Shown piece by piece: positions 7,419 to 15,231 of a stretch of DNA of 37,547 nt. The notes under the pieces were generated by a model. It ran no database searches and had not been told where the DNA came from. It worked only from the letters and a program-made list of their open reading frames with translations. The DNA comes from Candidatus Parcubacteria bacterium (GTDB lineage: Bacteria; Patescibacteriota; Minisyncoccia; Phycocordibacterales; JAACPR01), in contig JAACPR010000007.1 in assembly GCA_009995365.1 (NCBI GenBank), positions 1-37,547 on the forward strand. The letters are read 5' to 3'. The position numbers were made by a program, and so were the translations under genes. Within the stretch, counting starts at the first letter, position 1; every line of letters starts with the position of its first letter.

Positions 7419-8342
7419 ATGAAAACTAACCACACCTCCTACGGCATAATTCCGTTTTATAAAAAAGACAACCAAATATTTGTCTGTTGCGTTCATAATA
7501 TAAAAAGCAACGAATGGGGTCTGCCGAAAGGTACACCAGAGGAAAATGAAACATCTTTTGAAACTGCACAGCGGGAACTCCAAGAAGAAACAGGAATTTC
7601 AGAATTTGAAATAATTGGCGGAAAAACTTTTTCTGAAAAATATTCTTTTGAACAAGATAGTGCAATTCATAACAAAGAAAATATTTACTACATCGCTGAG
7701 GTAACAGAAATGATTGAGATAAATCCAGCTATAGATTCAAAAGATATAAAGTGGATTAACATAAATGAAGCTGGGAGCTTTTTCAAATTTGACGCGATCA
7801 AACAGGTTTTGAAAGAAGTTTCTGAATATTTAAATAAATTTCCATTAATGACCGAATACCACGGTCGCTCTGGTGAAGATTATCGATTTGAATATTATGA
7901 ATCAGATTCAATTGAACACTTGCCAAAAGAACAGTTATCACAGGTGGCGATTACGGCTTTTCACGGTGATAAGCTATTAATTGTTAATAACACAGTCAAG
8001 CCTGGAACCTACGGACTAATTTCAGGAAGTATTGAAGCAGGCGAAACTCCAGAACAATGCCTACCTCGAGAATTACAAGAAGAGTCAAATATGAGAGTTA
8101 TTGGAGAACCTCGTCTAATCGGTTATCAAAAATGTACAAATCTCACTCAATCAGAAAAACCAGATGAATACCAACTACGATATTTTGCAAACGTCGAACC
8201 GATTGGTCCTTTTACTCCTGAATGTGATCCAGATGGTGACGTGACGGAACTTCTCGAAATTGACCCTGCGGATTACAAAAAATATTTTGATTGGGGAGAG
8301 ACTGGAGATGTTATAATGCAGAGAGCTTTGGGGTTTAAATAA
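7419..8342 (+). CDS. Double-NUDIX hydrolase
   Basis: Two NUDIX domains in one 307-residue chain. The first Nudix box (residues 38-60) is canonical, G-x5-E-x7-REL-QEE-x-G-I, in a context (YGIIPFYKK, WGLPKGTPE) like diadenosine tetraphosphatases and related housecleaning enzymes. The second box (203-225) keeps G-x5-E-x7-REL-QEE, but the usual Gly after EE-x is Asn (EESNM). Its surroundings (PGTYGLISGSIEAGETPEQ) still look like a functional fold. NUDIX enzymes hydrolyse nucleoside diphosphates linked to another group, using metal bound by the REuxEE glutamates, and both sets of glutamates are present. It begins 4 bases after the upstream kinase, in the same transcriptional direction. Confidence 0.85.
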   Translation: MKTNHTSYGIIPFYKKDNQIFVCCVHNIKSNEWGLPKGTPEENETSFETAQRELQEETGISEFEIIGGKTFSEKYSFEQDSAIHNKENIYYIAEVTEMIEINPAIDSKDIKWININEAGSFFKFDAIKQVLKEVSEYLNKFPLMTEYHGRSGEDYRFEYYESDSIEHLPKEQLSQVAITAFHGDKLLIVNNTVKPGTYGLISGSIEAGETPEQCLPRELQEESNMRVIGEPRLIGYQKCTNLTQSEKPDEYQLRYFANVEPIGPFTPECDPDGDVTELLEIDPADYKKYFDWGETGDVIMQRALGFK

Positions 8343-8345
8343 AAA

Positions 8346-8939
8346 ATGATTATGCAAAAACTAAAATTTATTTATGCTTTTCCGCTTGATAGAGGAAGGA
8401 GGGTATTAGCAAAAGAAAAAGGTCGAACAGATTATCCTAGTTTAGAGGAAGTTAGAGAGACCAAAAGACACTTGCAAGAATTATGGGACAAAATTGATTC
8501 AGAAAAGAATGTTTTAGAAAAAATTAAAGACTTAACTAAAATTACTCCTAAAAGAAATTTAGAGTGTTTTGTGATAGGAGGACTACTCCGTCCTATGTCC
8601 ACTCCTTTCATAATGCCAATTTTAAGTAGGGACGGAAAAAGAACAGATGAGGATTTTATAGACACCACTATACATGAACTACTTCATATTTTTGTATCAC
8701 GATCCGATACTTATTTTGAATTTGTTAGAAATAAATATAAAGATGAACCTATACTTACACAAAATCACATCATAATTTACGCTTTTCTAGAAAAGATTTA
8801 TAAAGATCTTTTTGATTCAAGACCCCTTGATTATTCAAGAGATGGTTTGTCAGAAGATTATCAAAGAGCTGTAGATATTGTTAAAGAACAAGGGTCCGAA
8901 AATATTATTGAAGAGTATTATCATTTGGTCAAAAGATAA
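8346..8939 (+). CDS. Putative HExxH zinc-metallopeptidase-like protein, unknown family
   Basis: A 197-residue soluble protein with DTTIHELLHIF, an HExxH motif at H110-E111-x-x-H114 inside a predicted helix, the signature of zincin metallopeptidases. A third ligand is not obvious; acidic and His residues about 30 positions on (QNHIIIYAFLEKIY) are candidates. There is no signal peptide or membrane helix, so it would act in the cytosol. It starts 3 bases after the NUDIX gene and probably ends that operon. A start at 8352 (MQKL) is equally possible. Peptidase activity is inferred from the motif only. Confidence 0.6.
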   Translation: MIMQKLKFIYAFPLDRGRRVLAKEKGRTDYPSLEEVRETKRHLQELWDKIDSEKNVLEKIKDLTKITPKRNLECFVIGGLLRPMSTPFIMPILSRDGKRTDEDFIDTTIHELLHIFVSRSDTYFEFVRNKYKDEPILTQNHIIIYAFLEKIYKDLFDSRPLDYSRDGLSEDYQRAVDIVKEQGSENIIEEYYHLVKR

Positions 8940-9040
8940 AAAAACTTTTGAGTATCAAGGAAGAGGTAGTTTAAAACGAAAACTTGCCTAATGCATAAAA
9001 TTTTTCTGACAGAAAAAACATTAAAATCTTTCTAAAATTA

Positions 9041-9055
9041 TTGAAACATTTTCAA
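9041..9055. promoter_or_regulatory. Palindrome at the promoter of the cupin gene
   Basis: TTGAAA and its reverse complement TTTCAA are separated by 3 bases, about 20 bases before the cupin ATG. The left arm could also serve as a -35 box. It is short, so chance occurrence in AT-rich DNA is possible. Confidence 0.3.
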
Positions 9056-9074
9056 ATATGTTAAAATCATAACC

Positions 9075-9476
9075 ATGAAAAAAGGATACAAACAAAATAT
9101 AGAAAAATTAACAGTTGAAAATAATAATTTTAGAAAAGTCGAGTATACAGGCGAACAATTACAACTAGTCCTAATGTCTTTAAAACCAGGAGAGGATATT
9201 GGTTCTGAAATTCACCCTGAAAACGATCAATTCTTTCGTTTTGATGCAGGTAGTGGAAAAGTCGTAATCAACGAGACAGAATACGAAGTAGCGGACGGCG
9301 ATGCGGTTATTGTTCCAAAAGGAGCAGAGCATAATGTGGTTAATACTTCTGAAGCAGAAGATTTAAAATTCTACACAATTTACGCTCCATCTCATCACAA
9401 AGACGGCATTGTTAGAGAAACAAAACAAGAGGCGTTAGATAATGAAGAAGATTTTGATGGAACTACAACTGAATAG
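9075..9476 (+). CDS. Cupin-domain protein
   Basis: The 133-residue protein is a single small beta-barrel cupin. Cupin motif 1 is around EIHPENDQFFRFDAGSGKVVI (His47, Glu49, Gln52 region), and motif 2 is VADGDAVIVPKGAEHNVVN, with the conserved PxGxxH pattern. The metal site looks intact. Such one-domain cupins are isomerases, dioxygenases or sugar-binding proteins, and the sequence does not decide between them. It is typical of proteins annotated as mannose-6-phosphate isomerase-like cupins. It stands in its own unit, 135 bases after the preceding gene. Confidence 0.85.
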   Translation: MKKGYKQNIEKLTVENNNFRKVEYTGEQLQLVLMSLKPGEDIGSEIHPENDQFFRFDAGSGKVVINETEYEVADGDAVIVPKGAEHNVVNTSEAEDLKFYTIYAPSHHKDGIVRETKQEALDNEEDFDGTTTE

Positions 9477-9499
9477 TTTGAACCAATAGAAAAATGCTT

Positions 9500-9505
9500 T
9501 ATAAT
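9500..9505 (+). promoter_or_regulatory. Leaderless promoter of the holin-like gene
   Basis: A perfect TATAAT ends 6 bases before the ATG at 9512. The box lies inside the longer frame that could start at 9494, which argues against that upstream start. Confidence 0.6.
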
Positions 9506-9511
9506 AAAGAT

Positions 9512-9865
9512 ATGACTATTTTTCACTGGATCATATCAACTTTTTCAATATTAGTGGCAGCGTATCTGTTGCCGGGTGTTAGTGTTACCTTGTTAGGTGC
9601 ATTGGTCCTATCGATTGTTCTAGGAATAATCAACATGTTTATCAAGCCACTAATTTTTATTCTAACTTTGCCGATTAATATTTTGACTCTGGGGTTGTTT
9701 TCACTAGTTATCAATGCGCTTTTGATAATGTTAGCAGCAATAATTGTCCCAGATTTCTCAGTTGCAGGATTTTGGACTGCATTATTTTTCTCAATCGTTC
9801 TTTCTTTAGTTAATACATTTTTTGTAAGAACAACTACAGCAAAGAGAGAAGTAAACGAAAAATAA
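9512..9865 (+). CDS. Phage-holin-superfamily-IV-like membrane protein
   Basis: The 117-residue protein is almost all hydrophobic, with four predicted transmembrane helices and the typical central sequence NMFIKPLIFILTLPINILTLGLF. This is the signature of the 'mycobacterial four-TMS phage holin' family (YvlD/PF04020). In cellular genomes these are small membrane proteins of unknown function, not lysis holins. The start at 9512 is chosen because the TATAAT promoter overlaps codons of the longer frame from 9494. The C-terminus is charged (RTTTAKREVNEK). Confidence 0.85.
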   Translation: MTIFHWIISTFSILVAAYLLPGVSVTLLGALVLSIVLGIINMFIKPLIFILTLPINILTLGLFSLVINALLIMLAAIIVPDFSVAGFWTALFFSIVLSLVNTFFVRTTTAKREVNEK

Positions 9866-9904
9866 CTTTACCTATTTCCTCAATAGTGTAAGCTACGAGT
9901 CTAT

Positions 9905-11401
9905 ATGCCACGAAATGCAGGAATAATAACTTTTGACGAAGTGTCCTATGAATACGATGCAAACAGCCCGGTTCTAGTCGAGGCTAGTTTTTCTGTGCGT
10001 CGTGGAGCGAAACTTACCCTAATGGGACAAAATGGTGCAGGGAAAAGCACGCTTTTCAATTTGATAATGGGTGAGCTGGAGCCAGATGAAGGTCAAGTCA
10101 ATATTATGCACAACACTAGTATTGCTATTTCTCGTCAGGTTATTCCACGAGACGAGCTTGAATTAACAGTTAGAGATTTCTTTCAAAAATGTTTCAAGGA
10201 AACTGTTTATGCAATTGATCCAAAAATTGATGAAGTTCTGGAAATCATTAACTTGCAACCTGAAGACAAAGAGATTGCTGATTCATTCAAAGATAGATTG
10301 GTAGGAAGTTTTTCTGGTGGGCAACAGGCACGACTACTTCTCGCCTCTGCTTTGATTCAAAAGCCGGATGTTTTACTTCTTGATGAGCCAACTAACAATT
10401 TAGACAAAGAGGGGATCGCGCACCTAACAGATTTTTTGAAAAAATATAATAAAACTGTTGTGGTTATTTCTCACGATGCTGATTTTTTGAATGCTTTTAC
10501 CGAAGGGGTTTTGTATTTAAATGTTCAAACTAGAGCTATTGAAAAATACGATGGTAATTATTTTGATGTTATAAAAGAAATTACTGCTCAGGTTGAAAAG
10601 GAAAAGCGAAAAAACGCTCAACTAGAAAAAGAAATTCAAGCTAACAAAGACAAGGCTAACTTTTTCGCTAACAAGGGAGGGCAGATGAGAATGGTTGCCA
10701 AGAGAATGCGTAACAAGGTTGAAGAATACGAAGAAAATAAAGTCGATGTTAGAAAAGAGGACAAGACAATTCGCCCTTTTACAATCCCTGTCCAGCAAGG
10801 AATTCCACTCGAGGTTTTGAAATTAAAATCTTATAAAGTAGTTGTTGACCATAAACCTCAGGAAGTTAAGTGTGATCTGGTCTTGAATCGCCAAGAGAAA
10901 TTGCAAATTGTCGGTCCAAATGGTATTGGCAAGACAACCCTATTAGAGACTTTTGCTACTAAAGATTCTGACGGAAAAGAAGTCGCTGAAGGAGTTCAAA
11001 TCGGATATTACCGTCAGGACTTTTCAAACCTTGATTTTGAACAAACAGTTTACGATTGTCTGATGTCTGTCACAAAAAATAAATCAGAAGAGGATATGCG
11101 CTCTGTCGCTGCTGGATTTTTAATCACCAAAGATGTCATCAGAACCAAAATCGGACTTTTGTCAGAAGGACAAAAAGGATTGGTGGCTTTTGCTAGGCTT
11201 GTTTTATTACAGCCCGGCCTATTAGTTTTGGACGAACCAACAAATCATATTAATTTCAGACACATTCCCGTAATTGCCAAAGCACTAGACGAATACAAAG
11301 GTGCGATGATTATCGTCTCTCATGTTCCAGAATTTATCAAACAAATCAAAATAGATAACACACTGGATTTGAGTAAAAACATTCCAAAGCTGAAAAAATA
11401 A
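9905..11401 (+). CDS. ABC-F family ATPase
   Basis: A 498-residue soluble protein with two ABC ATPase domains and no membrane segments. Domain 1 has Walker A GQNGAGKST, signature FSGGQQ and Walker B LLLDEPTNNLD. A charged linker helix (about 225-280, EKEKRKNAQLEKEIQ) follows. Domain 2 has GPNGIGKTT, signature LSEGQ and VLDEPTNHIN. This is the ABC-F layout; family members act on the ribosome as translation factors or antibiotic-resistance proteins. The second Walker B has HIN instead of the usual NLD after DEPTN. A second, different ABC-F gene is at 31089. The start ATG is the only reasonable one; its promoter is not clear. Confidence 0.9.
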   Translation: MPRNAGIITFDEVSYEYDANSPVLVEASFSVRRGAKLTLMGQNGAGKSTLFNLIMGELEPDEGQVNIMHNTSIAISRQVIPRDELELTVRDFFQKCFKETVYAIDPKIDEVLEIINLQPEDKEIADSFKDRLVGSFSGGQQARLLLASALIQKPDVLLLDEPTNNLDKEGIAHLTDFLKKYNKTVVVISHDADFLNAFTEGVLYLNVQTRAIEKYDGNYFDVIKEITAQVEKEKRKNAQLEKEIQANKDKANFFANKGGQMRMVAKRMRNKVEEYEENKVDVRKEDKTIRPFTIPVQQGIPLEVLKLKSYKVVVDHKPQEVKCDLVLNRQEKLQIVGPNGIGKTTLLETFATKDSDGKEVAEGVQIGYYRQDFSNLDFEQTVYDCLMSVTKNKSEEDMRSVAAGFLITKDVIRTKIGLLSEGQKGLVAFARLVLLQPGLLVLDEPTNHINFRHIPVIAKALDEYKGAMIIVSHVPEFIKQIKIDNTLDLSKNIPKLKK

Positions 11402-11406
11402 ATTAG

Positions 11407-11415
11407 TGGTATAAT
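11407..11415 (+). promoter_or_regulatory. Extended -10, leaderless promoter
   Basis: TGGTATAAT is a perfect extended -10 ending 6 bases before the ATG at 11422. The same 9-mer recurs at 11788-11796 before the DUF5667 gene. Confidence 0.7.
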
Positions 11416-11421
11416 TTTTAC

Positions 11422-11781
11422 ATGAAAAAGTTTTTAAATATTTTCTTTGTAACACTTGGGGTGATTTTCTTTATTATTATTTTAGTAGCGGCGTATTTCT
11501 ACATCACAGATCCTTTGAATTTAAAGCCATTGATATTTGGTGATGAAACTGAAACCGTTGGTGCCTCTAGTTCAGCAGAAACTTCAAATCCGACCTTGTC
11601 AGAATCACAAGAAAAGGCTCTAGATAAATTCGGAATTGACCCTAATGATGTTCCCAGCGAATTTACTCCAGAACAAGAGGCCTGTTTTGAAGCAGAACTT
11701 GGTGAAGATAGGGTAGCTGAGATAAAAGCCGGTGATTCACCAACTGCGATTGAGTATTTAAAGGCACGAGATTGCATCTAG
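11422..11781 (+). CDS. Small membrane-anchored extracytoplasmic protein, unknown
   Basis: Of its 119 residues, the N-terminal region is a long hydrophobic helix (about 5-30, IFFIIILVAAYFYI) acting as an uncleaved anchor. A Ser/Thr/Glu-rich linker follows (about 45-65). A short acidic domain comes next, with LDKFGIDPNDVPSEFTPEQEACFEAELGEDRVAEIK and a second Cys at the end (ARDCI). Two Cys could form a disulfide outside the cell. This architecture is common among uncharacterised Parcubacteria proteins. The gene is in its own transcription unit with a leaderless promoter. Confidence 0.65.
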   Translation: MKKFLNIFFVTLGVIFFIIILVAAYFYITDPLNLKPLIFGDETETVGASSSAETSNPTLSESQEKALDKFGIDPNDVPSEFTPEQEACFEAELGEDRVAEIKAGDSPTAIEYLKARDCI

Positions 11782-11787
11782 TTTTAG

Positions 11788-11796
11788 TGGTATAAT
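11788..11796 (+). promoter_or_regulatory. Extended -10 of the DUF5667 gene
   Basis: TGGTATAAT lies 49 bases before the ATG at 11846. The leader contains AATTAAATT (11794-11802) and its reverse complement (11826-11834), which could form a hairpin, and has no Shine-Dalgarno site. Confidence 0.55.
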
Positions 11797-11845
11797 TAAA
11801 TTGTCGATAGATAATCGGTTATTAAAATTTAATTAATTTATCATT

Positions 11846-12889
11846 ATGAAAAAAACATTACTAATTCCTTTACTTGTGTTGATGCTATTTGCAACACCAG
11901 TAATGGCTCAAGAAGATACATTGCCAGAAGCTGGAACTACACCAGCTAGTCCATTTTATTTCGCAGAGCGTTTCTTTGAAGGTGTTGGAACTTTCTTCAC
12001 TTTTGGAAATTCTGCTAAAGCAGAGCGTTATTTAAATCTTGCAGAAGAGCGCTTGGCTGAAGCAAGAGAGCTTGCTGAAGAAGGTGACGAGCGTGCTGAA
12101 AGAGCAGTAGAGAGATACGAAGAGCAAGTAGCCAAAGCAAAAGAGCGTGCAGAGAGAACTGGCGAAGTCGATTTAGAAGCAACAGTAGCAGATGCAACAA
12201 CAAAACATCTGTCCGCACTAGATCAAGTTCTTGAAAGAGTTCCAGAGCAAGCTAGAGCATCTATTGAAGCAGCTAAAGAGCGTTCTATGAATGGTCAGCT
12301 TGAATCATTGCGTGGGTTAGTAGAAAGAGATCCAGAAAGAGCGGTAGAAATTTATGATCGCGCAGCTGAAGGTCGTCTTCGCGCAGTAGAAGCACGAGCT
12401 AATCGTGGCGGCGCAGAAGGTGACGAAGAGGATACAGAAGATGCAGAGGATGCCGAAGAAGCTCTTGAAGAGTTTGAAAAATATTCAGAATTTGGTCGTG
12501 AAATATCAAATATTGCACAAGGACTTCAAACAGGGGAAACAACTGTAGAAGAGCTTGTTGAAAGAGCAACTTCACGCCACCAAGAAATTCTTTCTGGAGT
12601 TCGTGAAAGAGTTCCAGAACAAGCGAGAGAAGGTATTGATCGTGCTATGGATAATTCTAGAATGGCTGATCGTCCGTCAGCAGAAAGGGGACAGTCAGAA
12701 AATTCTAATATTCCTGAGAGGGCACAAAATAGAAACTCATTAGGCTCAGATGAAACTGAAGCTGAAACTGAAGACGCTGATGTTGAATCTATTGATGAGG
12801 ATGACGACGATGACGGTATTTCAACAGAAGTTGAACAAAGAGCTGGAAACGTGTCAGATAATGCTGGTCCAGAAAATAGAAGACGATAG
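11846..12889 (+). CDS. DUF5667-domain secreted protein
   Basis: The 347-residue protein has a signal peptide (MKKTLLIPLLVLMLFATPVMAQ, cut near MAQ). It is followed by SPFYFAERFFEGVGTFFTFGNSAKAERYLNLAEERLAEA, the typical start of DUF5667. Most of the chain is charged coiled-coil, rich in Ala, Glu and Arg. A unit of the type H-x-x-x-L-x-x-V-x-ERVPEQAR occurs twice, near residues 123-150 and 246-275, pointing to internal duplication. A low-complexity acidic stretch (about 190-215) separates them, and a disordered acidic tail ends the protein. It acts outside the membrane; the function of the family is unknown. Confidence 0.8.
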   Translation: MKKTLLIPLLVLMLFATPVMAQEDTLPEAGTTPASPFYFAERFFEGVGTFFTFGNSAKAERYLNLAEERLAEARELAEEGDERAERAVERYEEQVAKAKERAERTGEVDLEATVADATTKHLSALDQVLERVPEQARASIEAAKERSMNGQLESLRGLVERDPERAVEIYDRAAEGRLRAVEARANRGGAEGDEEDTEDAEDAEEALEEFEKYSEFGREISNIAQGLQTGETTVEELVERATSRHQEILSGVRERVPEQAREGIDRAMDNSRMADRPSAERGQSENSNIPERAQNRNSLGSDETEAETEDADVESIDEDDDDDGISTEVEQRAGNVSDNAGPENRRR

Positions 12890-12913
12890 AGAATAAAATA
12901 ACCAAATAAAACG

Positions 12914-12954
12914 AAGCAATAAAAAAACACCGCCTAGGTGTTTTTTTATTGCTT
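12914..12954. terminator. Strong bidirectional intrinsic terminator
   Basis: A perfect 18-bp stem (12914-12931 with 12937-12954) has a 5-base loop. The inner part is ACACC/GGTGT, flanked by A7 and T7 tracts. It follows the DUF5667 stop by 24 bases. Confidence 0.85.
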
Positions 12955-13000
12955 AAAAAGATTGTGTTATAATTTTTTGTATAAATTAATATCAAAAGAT

Positions 13001-13747
13001 ATGTCAAAAAAAGCAAAAATATATAGGATGGTCATACCTGGTAAACATATTTGCCCATATGGGGTTAAGTCGCTTCGTCTTTTAAAAAAACACGGTTATG
13101 AGGTTGAAGATATACATTTAAAAACCAAGAAGGAAACAGAGCAATTCAAAAAAGAAAATAATTTTGAGGATACACCTCGAATTTATATCAATGGTGAACA
13201 CATCGGTAATGATGATGATTTGGCAGAATTTCTCGGTTACGAGGTTCCAGACGAGAACAAGAAAACTTACAGGCCTGTTATAGCTATTTTCTCAGTCGCT
13301 TTTTTGCTGTCGTTAGTAATCAATTTTATAATCAATTGGTCTGAGGGGTGGTGGATGATCTTTCCAAATTTTATTGCAATCTCAATGATATTGCTTGCTC
13401 TACAAAAACTTCAGAATACTGAATCATTCTCGATAATGTTTTTGGGTTATGATTTGCTGTCTCAAAAATGGGTTCCGTATTCATATCTGTATCCTTATTT
13501 TGAGTTGATAGCGGGTGTATTGATGTTGGCTGGTATCTTGGACTACATTTCAATTCCAATTGCTATGTTGATAGGTTTAGCTGGATCGATTTCAGTTTTC
13601 AAGGCGGTTTATATTGATAAACGGGAGTTGAAATGCGCGTGTGTCGGGGGCGACTCAAACACACCATTAGGATTTGTCTCTTTGACTGAAAATGTAATGA
13701 TGATTGTTATATCTATCTGGATGATAGTAGAGAATTTAATTTTCTAA
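13001..13747 (+). CDS. Glutaredoxin-MauE/DoxX fusion membrane protein
   Basis: The 248-residue protein is a fusion. Residues 1-78 are a glutaredoxin/NrdH-like domain: IPGKHICPYGVKSLRLLKKHGYEVEDI has a monothiol-type CPYG site, and TPRIYINGEHIGNDDDLAEFLG is the cis-Pro and glutathione-side motif. Residues about 92-248 form a four-helix membrane domain ending in CACVGGDSNTPLGFVSLTENVMMI, a motif typical of MauE-type redox-associated membrane proteins. The Cys pair in CAC may exchange electrons with the glutaredoxin domain. A frame from 12938 exists but would overlap the terminator and the TATAAT at 12968-12973, so the ATG at 13001 is used. It heads the cluster 13001-15091. Confidence 0.85.
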   Translation: MSKKAKIYRMVIPGKHICPYGVKSLRLLKKHGYEVEDIHLKTKKETEQFKKENNFEDTPRIYINGEHIGNDDDLAEFLGYEVPDENKKTYRPVIAIFSVAFLLSLVINFIINWSEGWWMIFPNFIAISMILLALQKLQNTESFSIMFLGYDLLSQKWVPYSYLYPYFELIAGVLMLAGILDYISIPIAMLIGLAGSISVFKAVYIDKRELKCACVGGDSNTPLGFVSLTENVMMIVISIWMIVENLIF

Positions 13748-13753
13748 ATATAG

Positions 13754-13762
13754 TGGTAGAAT
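13754..13762 (+). promoter_or_regulatory. Extended -10 upstream of the gene at 13774
   Basis: TGGTAGAAT matches the extended -10 with one mismatch and lies 11 bases before the ATG at 13774. It occupies the codons that a GTG start at 13753 would use, so the ATG is preferred. Confidence 0.5.
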
Positions 13763-13773
13763 ATACCAACGAA

Positions 13774-14136
13774 ATGAAAAAAAAGTTTAATAAAATATTT
13801 TTGTTGTTTTTATCGCTAGTGATTGTTACAGCAGGAATTTTTTGCTATCAAGGCACTCAGAAAATGAACACTCACTGCATGAGCGAATCTAGTTCAATGT
13901 GGTGTGGTGATATTGCAGAGCATGGAACAATTATTTCAGCTACGATTTTAGCTACTTTTTCTTTGATGATTTTACCGGCAATTTTTCTAGGTCGCAGAAG
14001 GGCTAATTTTCTATTCAAGATGCTTAGCGAAATTAATCTATCGAGAGGCGAACCTAAGATATTAAGGTGGCAACTAATAATAACTCCATTTAAACAAGCT
14101 TTGAAAAGAGGGATAATTCACCCAAGCATACCGTAA
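13774..14136 (+). CDS. Small membrane protein with Cys and His residues, unknown
   Basis: The 120-residue product has two hydrophobic helices (about 8-26 and 49-69). Between them lies a short loop, QKMNTHCMSESSSMWCGDIAEH, that holds two Cys and two His, a plausible metal or disulfide site facing outward. A basic cytosolic tail follows (GRRRANFLFK). No family is recognised. It sits between the glutaredoxin-MauE gene and the DUF305 and DUF411 genes, so a metal or redox role is suggested by context only. Confidence 0.65.
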   Translation: MKKKFNKIFLLFLSLVIVTAGIFCYQGTQKMNTHCMSESSSMWCGDIAEHGTIISATILATFSLMILPAIFLGRRRANFLFKMLSEINLSRGEPKILRWQLIITPFKQALKRGIIHPSIP

Positions 14137-14189
14137 TAGCTTATTTTAATTTTTATTAAAAACTTACTAAATTAAATTAAAATAAAAAA

Positions 14190-14603
14190 ATGAAAAATAA
14201 TGTATTAACAATTAGTTTATTGACACTAATTATAGGTTTACTCGTAGGTTATGTATTAGGTAACAATAACTATCCATATCAAATGCAGGAAATGCACGAT
14301 GAAATGATGGATAATTCGCACGCTTTAGAGGAACACGATGAAGAAATAATATCAAGTGACGGTGCAATGCAACATGCCATGGAAGAGATGATGTTGGATT
14401 TTAGAGGAAAGACTGGAGAAGAATATGAAAAAGCCTTTCTGAAGGGTATGATTGTTCATCATATAGGTGCAATTGAAATGGCAGAGCAATTACTAGAAGA
14501 AACTGACAGACCAGAACTTGTGAAAATGGCAAATGATATTATAACTGTTCAAAATAAAGAAGTTGATATTATGAAAGCTTGGTTAGATCAATGGTATAAC
14601 TAA
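14190..14603 (+). CDS. DUF305-family protein
   Basis: A 137-residue protein with an N-terminal hydrophobic signal or anchor (about 5-24). It is followed by the DUF305 four-helix bundle with its signature FLKGMIVHHIGAIEMAEQLLEETDRPELVKMANDIITVQNKEVDIMKAWL. The conserved M-x-x-HH and the many Met and His residues (QMQEMHDEMMDN, MQHAMEEMM) resemble copper- or silver-handling secreted proteins, to which DUF305 genes are often linked. It is 8 bases upstream of the DUF411 gene, so the two are very likely one operon. The leader (AT-rich, no Shine-Dalgarno) gives no clue to metal control. Confidence 0.85.
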   Translation: MKNNVLTISLLTLIIGLLVGYVLGNNNYPYQMQEMHDEMMDNSHALEEHDEEIISSDGAMQHAMEEMMLDFRGKTGEEYEKAFLKGMIVHHIGAIEMAEQLLEETDRPELVKMANDIITVQNKEVDIMKAWLDQWYN

Positions 14604-14611
14604 TATAAATT

Positions 14612-15091
14612 ATGACTAATAAAATATTACCAAGTGTCCTAGTTGTTGTGCTGATAGGCACGCTTGTCTGGATGACAAACGACAGGCAAACAGTATCAAA
14701 TGAAATCGCAACTGAATCCAATAATATAGAAATGACAGTATATAAATCTCCATATTGTGGATGTTGTGGTAAGTGGAGCTCTTATATGGAGGAGTTCGGC
14801 TATAGTGTTGAAAACATCAATGTTCAAGATCTCTCTACTGTTAAAGAAGAACATGGTGTTCCTTATGAATTAGAAAGTTGCCATACTACTATTGTCGACG
14901 GATATGTTGTAGAAGGGCATATACCGAACGAAGCAGTTCAGAAATTATTATCTGAAGAGCCTGACATAAAGGGAATAGGAATGGCTGGAATGCCAAGTGG
15001 TTCACCTGGAATGCCAGGACCAAAAGAAGATTTCTTAATCTATGAAATAAATCATGACGGAACAAAAGGAGATATGTTCATGAGATTATAA
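14612..15091 (+). CDS. DUF411-family metal-binding protein
   Basis: This 159-residue protein has an N-terminal hydrophobic anchor (about 6-22) and then a thioredoxin-like DUF411 domain. It contains VYKSPYCGCCGKWSSYMEEFGY, a CGCC motif, and the conserved VPYELESCHTTIVDGYVVEGHIP with Cys and His. DUF411 proteins are extracytoplasmic and usually neighbours of copper-resistance genes. A Met/Gly/Pro-rich linker (GMAGMPSGSPGMPGP) precedes the last strand (DFLIYEINHDGT) and may also bind Cu(I). It is translated from the same mRNA as the DUF305 gene and ends at a terminator. Confidence 0.85.
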   Translation: MTNKILPSVLVVVLIGTLVWMTNDRQTVSNEIATESNNIEMTVYKSPYCGCCGKWSSYMEEFGYSVENINVQDLSTVKEEHGVPYELESCHTTIVDGYVVEGHIPNEAVQKLLSEEPDIKGIGMAGMPSGSPGMPGPKEDFLIYEINHDGTKGDMFMRL

Positions 15092-15121
15092 GTAGATTGA
15101 ATTAATAATCAGAACAACTAG

Positions 15122-15152
15122 AAAAATGCGCTCATTTATGGGCGCATTTTTT
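15122..15152 (+). terminator. Intrinsic terminator after the DUF411 gene
   Basis: The arm AAAAATGCGC (15122-15131) pairs with GCGCATTTTT (15142-15151), giving a 10-bp stem followed by T residues, 31 bases after the stop codon. Confidence 0.85.
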
Positions 15153-15231
15153 CAGTCTTTTTTTCTTCGCAATGACCAAGCTTTATTAATATGTTATAAA
15201 TTAAAATATATTAATATTTAATCGACTTATC

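Noticed and set aside
9494-9511. Upstream ATG at 9494 for the holin-like gene
   Set aside because: Its first codons contain the TATAAT promoter, which would then lie inside the coding sequence.
12526-12930. 134-codon frame on the minus strand opposite the DUF5667 gene
   Set aside because: It is the mirror of Ser-coding triplets opposite GAA/GAT-rich codons, crosses a terminator, and has no start signals or family features.
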